Notes: generated by a model not told the origin, from the letters alone. A DNA stretch of 64,000 nt from Paraflavitalea devenefica (GCF_011759375.1 NZ_JAARML010000005.1:434001-498000); one strand, 5' to 3'. Numbered from the stretch's first letter, positions 44,945-54,367 are shown. Numbers and translations: made by a program.

Positions 44945-45541
44945 ATGATAGACCAACAGCCTGTAACCGCCACGCCCGAGCTCGTAAACCGCCTCATCCG
45001 TACCCGGCGCAGTGTATTTACCCAGCAATTTGAGCCTGGTAAGGCCATTCCCGATGAGATCATCTGGCAGTTGCTGGAAAATGCCAACTGGGCGCCTACA
45101 CATAAACTCACGGAGCCCTGGCGTTTTACCGTATTCAGTAGGGAAGGATTAAAGACCCTGGCGCAGCAGCAGGCTGCCATCTATCAACAATTTGCCGGCG
45201 CTAAATTCAAACAGGGCAAATATGAGCAAATGCAAACTGTGCCCTTATTGTGTTCCCACGTCATAGCCATTGGCATGAAGCGCCACGACAACCTGCCCGA
45301 AATGGAAGAAATTGCGGCCGTAGCCTGTGCAGTGCAAAACATGTACCTCACCGCCAATGCATACGGCATCGGCGCTTATTGGAGCACGGGTGGTATCACC
45401 TTCATAGAAGAAGCCAAAGCACTATTCGACCTCGGCCCCGATGACAAGCTCATGGGATTCTTCTATCTCGGTTACATCCGTGTACCTTCTACAGATGGTA
45501 AACGGAACAGCATTGCAGAAAAAGTAAAATGGGTGAAATAG
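44945..45541 (+). CDS. Nitroreductase-family flavoprotein
   Basis: A 198-residue FMN enzyme starting at MIDQQPVTATPELV. RTRRSVFTQQF (~20) gives the FMN-binding RRS motif; WAPTHKLTEPWRFTVF (~50) and GAYWSTGGI (~136) complete the pocket, and GFFYLGYIRVP (~173) is the C-terminal strand. It probably reduces quinones or nitro compounds with NAD(P)H. It converges with a glycoside-hydrolase-like gene. Confidence 0.9.
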   Translation: MIDQQPVTATPELVNRLIRTRRSVFTQQFEPGKAIPDEIIWQLLENANWAPTHKLTEPWRFTVFSREGLKTLAQQQAAIYQQFAGAKFKQGKYEQMQTVPLLCSHVIAIGMKRHDNLPEMEEIAAVACAVQNMYLTANAYGIGAYWSTGGITFIEEAKALFDLGPDDKLMGFFYLGYIRVPSTDGKRNSIAEKVKWVK

Positions 45542-45548
45542 TAAGACC

Positions 45549-47576
45549 CTAATAGGACACCATAATATACTGTGGTCCTTCTGTGACCAGGGGTACGATC
45601 ACGGCGCCGTTTTTCACTGGTAGTTCTGTTCGTGCCCCTTCTTCTTTACCAATAGCCATTGTAACCAGCGTAGCTTTGGTGGCCTTACCTACATTTACTG
45701 TATAATTGGCCGTGGTAGAACCATCATAAGTACCGCGCACCACATAATACACCTTCAGTTTGGGATTCGACTTATGATCATACCGGGTTACGGTAACACC
45801 GGTACTGTCGCCATTCTTTACCATCGTGCTCCAGCCTTTATAATCATGCAGCACATTCATACGCGTGGCATACCACCACCAGATGGGCATCCGGTGAGAG
45901 CCTATATAAGCATATGTAGTAGGATCAAACTTTTCAATCACCATTAGCATCGTACCAAACACGCCGGAGCCATCAGAAGTATGGAAATAATTGTATACTG
46001 TTTCAAGGCCATTGGGCACAGCAGCAGCCCGCTCCAGCGTACGTACCATAAAATTGGCCGATACCACGGTGTCTGGTATGCCGGGAACAGCCTTCACATT
46101 ATAATCACTATTACCGATAGCATAACCGATCTCTGTCCAGCGCAGACCTCTGCCGGGGAAATACCTGTCGCGGAAATTCCGGTATGCTGTGATCCGCTCG
46201 GTTACCTGGAACTGTTCCGGGCTTACTGCATCCGCATCGGTATGATGCACCTGCCCGCCATACCGGTTACTGATATATTGGTTAAAGCAAAAACCATCTG
46301 CCGGGAATGGCTGACCATGATACAGCCAGTAATTCAAAAAATACAGGGCTTTCCATTGTACCGTATCTGCACTCAGCAGGGCACCCAGGTATACTTTCGC
46401 GTTCGGGTCTACTGATTTAATAGAATCCCAGGCCACCTTCAACTTTTGCAACAATACGATGGGGGAGTGGTAACCCGTGGTGCCCATCCAGTTCTTATCA
46501 TCCTCATTGCCTATTTCAAACACCTTGATCTTGTCCTGTCCCGGTGTAAGATTAGGGTGGGTATTACCATACACGCTATAACTGGCTGGTAAAACAGCAT
46601 TACGGTTGCTGCCCCACAGGTACGCCATTACCTTCCACAGCCTGCCATGGTTCTTTGTCCAGGGTTCATAAGCCGTGCTGTCGCTTCCGGGGGGAATATC
46701 TTTAAAGGCATTCGTGCGTGTAAGGGAATTATAATCATCCGTTCCCTTCAGGCCCGGTACTGTTTTAATATTGGCGCCATTAATATACAGCATCACGGGC
46801 GTGCCCATACTTTTATGAAACACCAGCGCACGCTTATCAAAATCTCCATACTTATCAATCTCGAAAGCCTGCTTGTCAATATCGGCGGCATCATCATGCA
46901 CCCAGTTAAAAACATTGGAGGGTGCGCGGTAGGAGCCATACAAGGGAAGACCGTTGCTCAGCTTCATATAATTAATATCCTTGCCACCAATGGCCGAACC
47001 TCCCTGGAAAGTGATACCGGGATCGGGCAGTTGCACAGCAGCAACAGTTGGTACCAGCGGTGAACACTTCGCTACTGCATTACCATAAATACGGAACTCC
47101 CGTGTATCGGCCGAAGGGTCGGGTGATTCAAAACGGATAAAACGAATGGGACTGCTCACATTACTGAGCTCTCCCTGCAGCAATGTCCAGGTCTTGCTGC
47201 CGCCGGGCAATTTGTATTCGCCCTTCTTCACCCGGTTACTGTCGTACACGGTCACTGTCCAGTTGCTGGGGCCATAGCCGTGATAATAATCAATGGACAA
47301 CTTATCATAGCAGCTATCGCCCAGGGAAATAAAGAACACCATGGGCGAGGCAAAAGCGTTATTCATATAATACTCCTGGTCCATCTTATTATTGTCGGCA
47401 ATACTGCGGTCAAACAACAACTCAGGATTCTTTTTGCCGGTTGTATTCCAGAGATCGCGGCCCGCTACAATATTGATCAGGTGCGCACCGGCAGGCGGCT
47501 TCCGGCTATCAGCCGGTTCTGCCGAACAGCCGGCTACCAGGCTCAGGAGAACAAGGCTAAAGAAACGATACTTCAT
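45549..47576 (-). CDS. Glycoside-hydrolase-like lipoprotein
   Basis: A 675-residue lipoprotein; lipobox LVAGC places the lipid on Cys17. A discoin-like beta-sandwich (~40-165) is followed by a TIM-barrel-like domain. KVFEIGNEDDKNW (~350) fits the Asn-Glu acid/base signature of clan GH-A, and RWTEIGYAIG (~480) gives a possible nucleophile glutamate. A C-terminal beta domain with YTVNVGKATKATLVTM closes the chain. It probably cleaves a plant or microbial glycan at the outer membrane; specificity is not evident. A -7 box (TATATTTG on the minus strand, 47616-47623) lies upstream. Confidence 0.78.
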   Translation of the reverse strand: MKYRFFSLVLLSLVAGCSAEPADSRKPPAGAHLINIVAGRDLWNTTGKKNPELLFDRSIADNNKMDQEYYMNNAFASPMVFFISLGDSCYDKLSIDYYHGYGPSNWTVTVYDSNRVKKGEYKLPGGSKTWTLLQGELSNVSSPIRFIRFESPDPSADTREFRIYGNAVAKCSPLVPTVAAVQLPDPGITFQGGSAIGGKDINYMKLSNGLPLYGSYRAPSNVFNWVHDDAADIDKQAFEIDKYGDFDKRALVFHKSMGTPVMLYINGANIKTVPGLKGTDDYNSLTRTNAFKDIPPGSDSTAYEPWTKNHGRLWKVMAYLWGSNRNAVLPASYSVYGNTHPNLTPGQDKIKVFEIGNEDDKNWMGTTGYHSPIVLLQKLKVAWDSIKSVDPNAKVYLGALLSADTVQWKALYFLNYWLYHGQPFPADGFCFNQYISNRYGGQVHHTDADAVSPEQFQVTERITAYRNFRDRYFPGRGLRWTEIGYAIGNSDYNVKAVPGIPDTVVSANFMVRTLERAAAVPNGLETVYNYFHTSDGSGVFGTMLMVIEKFDPTTYAYIGSHRMPIWWWYATRMNVLHDYKGWSTMVKNGDSTGVTVTRYDHKSNPKLKVYYVVRGTYDGSTTANYTVNVGKATKATLVTMAIGKEEGARTELPVKNGAVIVPLVTEGPQYIMVSY

Positions 47577-47664
47577 CAGTTGATATATTTATATATGTAG
47601 GACCACAGTTCCGGACAAATATAAGGAACACCCGTAAAGAGGTGACACCTATTATCACTCGCTC

Positions 47665-47673
47665 GCCTCCGGC
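47665..47673. repeat. Left 9-bp target-site duplication of the insertion sequence
   Basis: GCCTCCGGC occurs directly outside the left inverted repeat and again at 49106-49114. It forms the centre of a palindrome (CTCGCC-TCC-GGCGAG) that the insertion split. Confidence 0.9.
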
Positions 47674-49105
47674 CTACGGTGTACCCATAAGTTGATAGAT
47701 TTGTGAAATGATAATAAAGGGCGCGAACTACAGGGATTGCTTTAATGACAAACGACTGGAAAAGAGGGGCCTGGATTTATTGCGTCGGTTATTTAGCGGG
47801 TCGACGCGGGCTATTCAGCAAATTTCGATGTCCCGGGCAGAGCAGAAAGGCTTTTACCGGTTTTTAAACAATGAGAAGGTAAAGGAGAGTTCTTTAATTG
47901 AAGAGTTATCGGGGCGATGTGGTGAGTCCGTAAAAGGTAAGCTGGTATTAAGTATCCAGGATACTACGGAGATTAATTTGAGCAGGCATGCCGGACGACT
48001 CAAAGCAGATAGCGGGTTAGGGTCGATTGATGCCGTATTAAAAGGGGTCGGCTTTAAAATGCATCCTTCTTTGGTTATAGATGCTGCCACCCTTTTCCCG
48101 TTTGGCTGGGCAGACATACACATCTGGCATCGGGGTATGGAGAAAAAGAGCCTGACCCGTTATGAGATGCAAAAGCTTGAAATAGAAGAAAAAGAGTCAT
48201 TTAAATGGATAGCTGCTGCCCAGAAAAGTAAAGAGGTATTGAAGCAGGCCAGTGCTGTTATTATTGTACAGGACCGGGAAGCAGATATCTACGATCAGTT
48301 TGTACGGGTGCCGGATGAGAGAACCTTTTTGCTGATACGTTCCCGGTGTGATCGCAATCTCACCGATGGCACTAAATTATGGGATCATGTGCAAACGCAG
48401 GCCTGCAGTGGTATATATAGTGCCCATATTGAGGCGGACAAGCGCCGGGGGTTGCAAAAAAGAGAAGCTGTTATAGAAGTCCGGTATGCGTCAGCAACGC
48501 TTAAAAAACCAGCAGGGACAGGAAAGGATAAAGAATCAGTGGTGGTAAATGTGGTAGAAGCCAGGGAGACTACAGAGGGAATAGAAAATCCTATAGAATG
48601 GAAACTGATCACCACCCTTCCTGTTCAAAGCTTTGAAGATGCCTGTCAGGTTATTGACTGGTACAGATGTCGCTGGATGATAGAGGAAGTATTCCGGGTT
48701 TTAAAAAAAGAGGGGTTCCATATAGAGGGCAGTGAACTGGAAAGTGGCTGGGCAATCCGGAAATTGAGTTTAATGATAATGGATACGGTTATTAAGCTGT
48801 TCCAGATGCAGTATGCTTATAGCTTACCGGAAGAGGAGATGGAGGCCGCTGTAAGTTTTACGGAGGCAGAAATAAGTTGTTTGCAATCCCTGAACACCAG
48901 ACTGGAGGGTAGTACCGATAAACAAAGTAACCCTTATAAAACAGGCTCGCTGGCCTGGGCCAGTTGGATCATAGCCAGACTAGGAGGTTGGAAAGGTTAT
49001 CAATCCCAACGACCACCGGGTATAACAACATGGTGCCACGGCCTCAAAAAATTTTATTCAATTTTTGAAGGGTGGACTTTACAAATAAATGTGGGTACAC
49101 CGTAG
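47674..49105 (+). mobile_element. Complete IS4-family (IS50-like) insertion sequence, 1432 bp
   Basis: The ends are perfect 14-bp inverted repeats, CTACGGTGTACCCA at 47674-47687 and its complement at 49092-49105. They are flanked by a 9-bp direct duplication (GCCTCCGGC), the length expected for the IS50 group. It holds one intact transposase gene. Intact ends, an exact duplication and an open frame suggest a recent and possibly active insertion. Confidence 0.95.
47708..49105 (+). CDS. IS4-family transposase (IS50/Tn5-like)
   Basis: A 465-residue DDE transposase. The first aspartate is in SIQDTTEIN (Asp85) and the second in VQDREADIYD (Asp189). The YREK signature is exact, in WYRCRWMIEEVFRVLK (Tyr319, Arg322, Glu326, Lys333). 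The N-terminal DNA-binding region begins near YRDCFNDKRLEKR, as in Tn5 relatives. The TAG stop codon is the last three bases of the element. It catalyses cut-and-paste movement of this element. Confidence 0.96.
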   Translation: MIIKGANYRDCFNDKRLEKRGLDLLRRLFSGSTRAIQQISMSRAEQKGFYRFLNNEKVKESSLIEELSGRCGESVKGKLVLSIQDTTEINLSRHAGRLKADSGLGSIDAVLKGVGFKMHPSLVIDAATLFPFGWADIHIWHRGMEKKSLTRYEMQKLEIEEKESFKWIAAAQKSKEVLKQASAVIIVQDREADIYDQFVRVPDERTFLLIRSRCDRNLTDGTKLWDHVQTQACSGIYSAHIEADKRRGLQKREAVIEVRYASATLKKPAGTGKDKESVVVNVVEARETTEGIENPIEWKLITTLPVQSFEDACQVIDWYRCRWMIEEVFRVLKKEGFHIEGSELESGWAIRKLSLMIMDTVIKLFQMQYAYSLPEEEMEAAVSFTEAEISCLQSLNTRLEGSTDKQSNPYKTGSLAWASWIIARLGGWKGYQSQRPPGITTWCHGLKKFYSIFEGWTLQINVGTP

Positions 49106-49220
49106 GCCTCCGGCGAGTGAGGCTATTCCGTAGCCTCCGGCTACAACGTCGTTTGCGTAGGTGTGAGCCGGAGGCTCACCAATACCCGTCACCAGCGGGA
49201 CGCTGGCGACTGTATAGTCG
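49106..49220. repeat. Cluster of REP-like short palindromes with 3-base loops
   Basis: After the right duplication copy (49106-49114) come four hairpins in 91 bp: GTAGCC-TCC-GGCTAC (49130-49144), GTGAGCC-GGA-GGCTCAC (49163-49179), CCAGCG-GGA-CGCTGG (49192-49206) and CGACT-GTAT-AGTCG (49207-49220). With the split palindrome at the insertion site there are five. Three have TCC or GGA loops and share GCC-TCC-GGC-type cores, as in REP elements. They lie between two genes and may also act as transcription stops or mRNA-stabilising ends. Confidence 0.8.
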
Positions 49221-49310
49221 TCGGCACAAAGGGCCGGGTGGTCGCAAAATGAACCCGGATCGTCCGCACGCCCTTGTTACTAAAGGGAAAGGGGTATTTT
49301 TGTTATAGTT

Positions 49311-50345
49311 ATGCAAATATCCCGCAAACGGCTGGTAAGCATTCTGCTGCACGTACTCTTTACTACCCTCATAGTAATGGTGCCTGTTTTCCTCATGCCC
49401 CTCAAAGAGCAGAAAGATCCCTCCAGCAAAAACTTCTACAACATTCCCACCATTATTATGACGGCTATGGCTACCATTGCCTGTTATACCAGTGCCTATT
49501 GGTTGTACCCACGCTTCCTGCTCAGGAAAAAGCTGTTCAGTTACCTGGGCATCACCCTCACTATCTGCGCCTTTACAGCGGTGATCTCCGGCGTAACCAC
49601 CAACTTATTCTCCGATATACCCACGCCTTTTATCTGGGCACATATTGTCACCAAGTTCTTTATTGTGTTATTTGTGATGGGTACCGGTACGGCCTACCGT
49701 TTCGTCATGGAGGTAATGAAGCAGGAATCCAAGCAGAAAGAAAGCATGACCATGGAGCTTTCCTTCCTGCGCTCGCAGGTAAGTCCGCACTTTATGTTCA
49801 ATACGCTCAACAGCATGGTGGCACTGGCCCGCAAGAAAAGCGATAAGCTGGAACCTGCACTCATTGAGCTCAGTAACCTCATGCATTATATGCTCTATGA
49901 ATCGGACGAAGAGAAAGTCAACCTCTCCAAAGAAATAGATTACATACAGAGTTATATTGACCTGCAAACACTCCGCTTCGGGCACAATGTAAAGATCCTG
50001 TTTACGGTGAATAAACCCCTGCCTTCCGATCCCTGCATTGAACCCATGCTGCTCATTCCCCTCATTGAAAATGCTTTTAAACACGGCATAGGCCTCATAG
50101 AAGAGCCCGAAATTGACATCCGGCTTTGTGTGGAAAGAGAAGGATTGCTCTTGCTGGTACAAAATAAATACAATGACAAAACGATAGAGATCAGGGATAA
50201 AACATCCGGTATCGGACTGGTAAACCTGGAGCGGCGGTTAAAGCTCTTATACCCGCACAAACACTCCCTGTACCTGTCGAAGAACGGCGCTTACTTCAAA
50301 GCATCCTTAAAACTCAATCTGCATGATCAGGTGTCTGGCTGTTGA
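49311..50345 (+). CDS. LytS/YehU-type sensor histidine kinase
   Basis: A 344-residue inner-membrane kinase with four N-terminal membrane segments (~12-135), a short coiled linker, then the His_kinase domain. The phosphorylated histidine is in RSQVSPHFMFNTLNS (~160); the ATPase N box is LLIPLIENAFKHGIG (~248) and the G box GIGLVNLERRL (~301). It overlaps the response-regulator gene by 23 bp. No extracellular sensor domain is visible, so it probably senses a membrane or small-molecule signal. Confidence 0.92.
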   Translation: MQISRKRLVSILLHVLFTTLIVMVPVFLMPLKEQKDPSSKNFYNIPTIIMTAMATIACYTSAYWLYPRFLLRKKLFSYLGITLTICAFTAVISGVTTNLFSDIPTPFIWAHIVTKFFIVLFVMGTGTAYRFVMEVMKQESKQKESMTMELSFLRSQVSPHFMFNTLNSMVALARKKSDKLEPALIELSNLMHYMLYESDEEKVNLSKEIDYIQSYIDLQTLRFGHNVKILFTVNKPLPSDPCIEPMLLIPLIENAFKHGIGLIEEPEIDIRLCVEREGLLLLVQNKYNDKTIEIRDKTSGIGLVNLERRLKLLYPHKHSLYLSKNGAYFKASLKLNLHDQVSGC

Positions 50346-51057
50346 TGATGAAATGCTGTCGCTGGAATTACTGGAAGACAATATCCGCCGTATTCCATTC
50401 CTGCACCTGGTGGGTCGCTGTGGCAATGCCTATGAAGCCATGGACATCATGCTCCGCGAACCGGTAGACCTTATTTTCCTCGACATACAAATGGGCGGTA
50501 TTACCGGCACCCAGTTCCTGCAAAGCCTGTCCTCAATGACCAGCAAGCCCATGGTCATATTTGTTACGGCCTATAAGAAATATGCGCTGGATGGTTTTGA
50601 GCTGGATGTATTGGATTACCTCGTAAAGCCGGTAGCCTTTGAACGTTTCCTGAAATCCGTTAACAAGGCAGCAGAATACCATGCACTCAGGAATGTTGCA
50701 GCCTCACCCGCAGCAGCCATACCGGCGGCGACCGATTACTTCTTTGTGAATGTGGAATACAACCTGGTCAAGATCTCCATCAGTAATATCTACTTTATTG
50801 AAGGACTCAAAGATTACATCAAGATCTACCAGCAGGGAACGGATAAGCCGGTCATTACCCGCCTGCCCATGAAATCTATAGCAGAAAAACTGCCGGCCAA
50901 CCGTTTCATACGGATACATAAATCCTACATCGTAGCTGTTGACAAGATAACTTCCATACGTAAGAACCGCATCTATATTCAACAACATATCATTCCCATC
51001 AGTGATTCCTACCGCGATGATCTCTTCCGCATCATTGATCCGCAAAAACTTATTTGA
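50323..51057 (+). CDS. LytTR-family response regulator
   Basis: A 244-residue regulator. The receiver domain has acidic residues VDDE (~8), the phosphoaspartate in IFLDIQMGG (~50), T/K in FVTAYKKYALDGF (~85) and the LDYLVKPV loop (~101). The C-terminal LytTR DNA-binding domain (~138-244) contains IYFIEGLKDYIKIY and FIRIHKSYIVAV. It pairs with the upstream kinase and probably controls the TonB receptor gene that starts 140 bp downstream. Confidence 0.93.
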   Translation: MIRCLAVDDEMLSLELLEDNIRRIPFLHLVGRCGNAYEAMDIMLREPVDLIFLDIQMGGITGTQFLQSLSSMTSKPMVIFVTAYKKYALDGFELDVLDYLVKPVAFERFLKSVNKAAEYHALRNVAASPAAAIPAATDYFFVNVEYNLVKISISNIYFIEGLKDYIKIYQQGTDKPVITRLPMKSIAEKLPANRFIRIHKSYIVAVDKITSIRKNRIYIQQHIIPISDSYRDDLFRIIDPQKLI

Positions 51058-51197
51058 ATTACACCAATAGGGGTATTCGCTTTCTGCGTTGTCTACACAT
51101 ACGGCAATCATGTCGCATAGTTTGTGAAACTGGTATACTTCGTTTTTACAGGCAGGGGAGAGGTGGCAACTTTATACCAGTAACATCAACCTACATT

Positions 51198-53573
51198 ATG
51201 AAATATTCACTTGTCACCTTATTGCTTTTGGGAGCTGTCACCGGCAGTATCAGTTCCTTTGCCCAGAACACGCAAACCGTCACCGGTACGGTAATAGATA
51301 AAGCGTCGGAGCGCCCGCTGGCCAATGTATCGGTAAGCATTGCGGGCACCCGGATCGGCGCTACCACCGATTCATTAGGTCGTTATTCCCTGTCGGCTGT
51401 TCCGCTGGGTCGCCACCAGGTAGCATTTACTTACATTGGTTATAAAACCGTTACCATTCCCGAAGTGCTCGTCACATCGGGCAAGCAGGTAATCCTCGAT
51501 GTACCGCTCGATCAGCAGATCGCAGCGCTCAATACCGTCACCGTTACCGCCGGCAGAACAAGAAAGGGTATGGCGGCCAATGAATTTGCCGGCAGCAGCT
51601 CCCGCTCTTTCAGCATGGACGATGTAACACGGTATGCCGGCGGCAGGAATGATCCCGCCAAACTGGCCAGCAACTTTGCCGGCGTAGCCAATACCAATGA
51701 TTCGCGTAATGACATCGTGGTACGGGGTAATTCGCCTACTGCTGTATTGTGGCGCATGGAAGGCATTCCTATTCCCAACCCCAACCACTTTGCCACGCTC
51801 GGTACCACCGGTGGGCCGGTAAGCGCTTTAAATACCAATGCCCTCAAAAACTCTGATTTCTATACCGGCGCTTTTCCGGCGGAATATGGTAATGCTACTG
51901 GTGCTGTATTTGATATTGGCCTGCGCACCGGCAACAAAGACAAATTTGAAAAGACCATCCAGTTGAATATGTTCAGCGGACTGGAAGCCATGCTCGAAGG
52001 CCCATTGAGTAAAAAGAAAAACGGTTCTTCCTTCCTGGTAGGTTACCGTTATTCCTTTGCACAGATAGGGCAGTCACTCGGCTTCAACGTGGGTACCGAT
52101 GCAGTGCCCAAGTACCAGGACCTGATCTTTCACCTCAACTTCGCCAAATCAAAGCTGGGTAAGTTCAGCCTGTTTGGTATGGGGGGCGTAAGCAATATTG
52201 ATTTCATTGGCGCCGACCTGGACTCTACCGACCTCTTTGCCAATAAAGATGAAGACACTTATTTTGAATCCAGGATCGGTGTGATAGGACTAAAGCACAC
52301 GCTCGACATCGGCAGCAACAGCTACCTGCGTACCATGGTTTCGTATTCCTATGTAAGCAATGAAGGCATGGTGTACAAATATTTTGATTCATTGACCGAA
52401 CGCCAGTTCCTGACCGAACAGTCTACGGAGAACACAGGCCTGCGTTTCTCGTCCTTCATCAATTCCAAGATCAGTTCCCGTTTTACCATGCGCGGTGGTA
52501 TGCTGGCCGAACAAATCGGTCTGAACACGTACGTACACACACGCGAAGACCGGCCCGACTGGGAAACCACCCGTGATTATGATGGCAGTGCCTGGCTGCT
52601 GCAACCTTATGTACAGGGCAAATACCGTTTTACAGAAAAGCTGTCGCTCAATGCAGGCTTGCATGGCATCTGGTATGACCTGAATGAAACTTCTGCGATA
52701 GAGCCACGCGCTTCACTCAGCTATGCCATAGCCAGCAATCAAACCCTCACCTTCAGCTATGGGCTGCATCACCAGCAACAACCTTTGCCGGTATACCTGT
52801 ACCAGGAAAGAAAACCGGATGGCACCTATGATCAGTCCAACAAGGAACTCGATTTCACCCGCGCACATCACTATGTAATCGGTTATGACTGGTTCTTTGC
52901 CCGCGACTGGCGGCTGAAAGCAGAAGCTTATCATCAATCTATTTCCAATGTGCCGGTAGAACGTACGCCCAGTGGATTCTCTGTATTGAACAGTGGCGCC
53001 GATTTTACTTTCCCGGAAAAAGCAGGACTGGTGAACAATGGTACAGGCACCAATACCGGTATAGAGCTCACAGTAGAGAAATTCTTCAGCAAAGGATTCT
53101 ACCTGCTCACTACAGCCTCCATCTTTGATGCAAAATACAAAGGCAGCGATGGCATTGAGCGGAACTCTACCTTCAACAACAAAGCTGTGGTCAATGTACT
53201 GGCCGGCCGTGAATGGAAAATGGGCCGCGACGGACGCAATGCCTTTACCATAGATATTAAGTTTACCCAATCCGGCGGACGCTATTATACCCCGGTTGAC
53301 ATGGCAGCATCCAACGCCACCGGGTATGAGCAACTGGATGAAAGCCGGTACAATGATGAGCAGTTTTCCAACTACCTCCGGTTCGATACCAGGTTTGGTA
53401 TCCGGCTGAACAGTCCTAAGCGTAAGCTGTCACATACTTTTTATCTGGACATACAGAATGTAACCAACAGGGAGAATGTATTCATACAACGATACAACCG
53501 GGTGATGAAACAGGTAGGCGTTGTAAACCAGGTAGGCTTTTTCCCGGATATCCTGTACAGGTTACAATTTTAA
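51198..53573 (+). CDS. TonB-dependent outer-membrane receptor
   Basis: A 791-residue receptor starting MKYSLVTLLLLGAVTGSISS (signal peptide, cleavage near SSFAQ); the in-frame upstream extension overlaps the regulator gene's end and is rejected. A carboxypeptidase-like domain (~27-110) is followed by the plug (RNDIVVRGNSPTAVLWRMEG, ~172, a TonB-receptor hallmark) and a beta-barrel ending in aromatic LYRLQF. No SusD follows. The adjacent LytS/LytTR pair may regulate it. Confidence 0.92.
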   Translation: MKYSLVTLLLLGAVTGSISSFAQNTQTVTGTVIDKASERPLANVSVSIAGTRIGATTDSLGRYSLSAVPLGRHQVAFTYIGYKTVTIPEVLVTSGKQVILDVPLDQQIAALNTVTVTAGRTRKGMAANEFAGSSSRSFSMDDVTRYAGGRNDPAKLASNFAGVANTNDSRNDIVVRGNSPTAVLWRMEGIPIPNPNHFATLGTTGGPVSALNTNALKNSDFYTGAFPAEYGNATGAVFDIGLRTGNKDKFEKTIQLNMFSGLEAMLEGPLSKKKNGSSFLVGYRYSFAQIGQSLGFNVGTDAVPKYQDLIFHLNFAKSKLGKFSLFGMGGVSNIDFIGADLDSTDLFANKDEDTYFESRIGVIGLKHTLDIGSNSYLRTMVSYSYVSNEGMVYKYFDSLTERQFLTEQSTENTGLRFSSFINSKISSRFTMRGGMLAEQIGLNTYVHTREDRPDWETTRDYDGSAWLLQPYVQGKYRFTEKLSLNAGLHGIWYDLNETSAIEPRASLSYAIASNQTLTFSYGLHHQQQPLPVYLYQERKPDGTYDQSNKELDFTRAHHYVIGYDWFFARDWRLKAEAYHQSISNVPVERTPSGFSVLNSGADFTFPEKAGLVNNGTGTNTGIELTVEKFFSKGFYLLTTASIFDAKYKGSDGIERNSTFNNKAVVNVLAGREWKMGRDGRNAFTIDIKFTQSGGRYYTPVDMAASNATGYEQLDESRYNDEQFSNYLRFDTRFGIRLNSPKRKLSHTFYLDIQNVTNRENVFIQRYNRVMKQVGVVNQVGFFPDILYRLQF

Positions 53574-53611
53574 AAGGTGAGGGCGGTGTTGGATAAGAAG
53601 AAGAACCATAG

Positions 53612-53684
53612 GCCCGGGTAATGACCGTTAAATCTGTTGATTAAAGGTTAGGTTAATAAGATCTACGGTCCCCGGGCTTTTTTA
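53612..53684 (+). terminator. Terminator after TonB receptor gene
   Basis: The bipartite stem GCCCGGG/CCCGGGC (53612-53618 with 53671-53677) and GACCGT/ACGGTC (53623-53628 with 53665-53670) encloses a longer loop and ends in a T run. Confidence 0.8.
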
Positions 53685-53703
53685 ATGCACACTATCCTAA
53701 TGG

Positions 53704-54297
53704 ATGTATATGGTGAACGTACCTCTTTACATCGGTGTATTGTTGATCATTCCTATAGCGGCGCAGGCGTCTGCCGACAACCGGCAACAATTGCCCAATG
53801 GTTATGGAGTAGGTGCTGTTATGCGTACCGATATTGTCATCCTGCATGAAGCCATCAAAGAGAATATCCGGCAGCAGGCATTACTGATATGGGTAGATGC
53901 ACCAGGGAAGCTCCCTACACGCCACCAGGTATTACCGGCTATAGAAGCCATCATTAATAACATCAGGTATGTATCTATTGAAAATACATGGTATCAGATT
54001 ATTGATGGGGTAAGCAGCACCAGCTTACTCCGGGAAGTTACCGCCGGCGCAGGCGCCACAGTGGAACAGAACAGCGTAAGATCAGTCATGGCTATGCAAA
54101 GACAAGGGGCATACCATGATGGTTTTACAGCGCCTGCTGCCGGCACCCAATTCATCCGGCCTTCAGATAAGGAGCAGTGCAAAGTGGTGGTTACAGTATT
54201 TGTTCATGCTCCTGATCTGGCCGGAGATTACAATCATCCCCAGGAGGAGTGCCAGGACCTGGCTATGGTGGTAGACCGTTACCAACCGCTTTGTTAA
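53704..54297 (+). CDS. Unknown exported protein (orphan)
   Basis: A 197-residue frame with a plausible signal peptide (NVPLYIGVLLIIPIAAQASA). The mature part has short hydrophobic blocks (IVILHEAIKENI, ALLIWVDA, CKVVVTVFVHAPDL) and no motif I know. A terminator lies just upstream and another 49 bp downstream, which supports a separate transcript. I do not recognise a family. Confidence 0.5.
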   Translation: MYMVNVPLYIGVLLIIPIAAQASADNRQQLPNGYGVGAVMRTDIVILHEAIKENIRQQALLIWVDAPGKLPTRHQVLPAIEAIINNIRYVSIENTWYQIIDGVSSTSLLREVTAGAGATVEQNSVRSVMAMQRQGAYHDGFTAPAAGTQFIRPSDKEQCKVVVTVFVHAPDLAGDYNHPQEECQDLAMVVDRYQPLC

Positions 54298-54345
54298 ACC
54301 GTTAAAAGTTCAATCGGTTCATATGCATTTTTTGTTAATTAGGAC

Positions 54346-54367
54346 ACGCCCCGTTTCCACGGGGCGT
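54346..54367 (+). terminator. GC-rich hairpin terminator
   Basis: A perfect 9-bp stem ACGCCCCGT/ACGGGGCGT with a TTCC loop. The T-tail is short. Confidence 0.8.

Noticed and set aside
51054..51197. N-terminal extension of the second TonB receptor
   Set aside because: It overlaps the regulator gene's stop and lacks signal-peptide character; the signal peptide begins at 51198.
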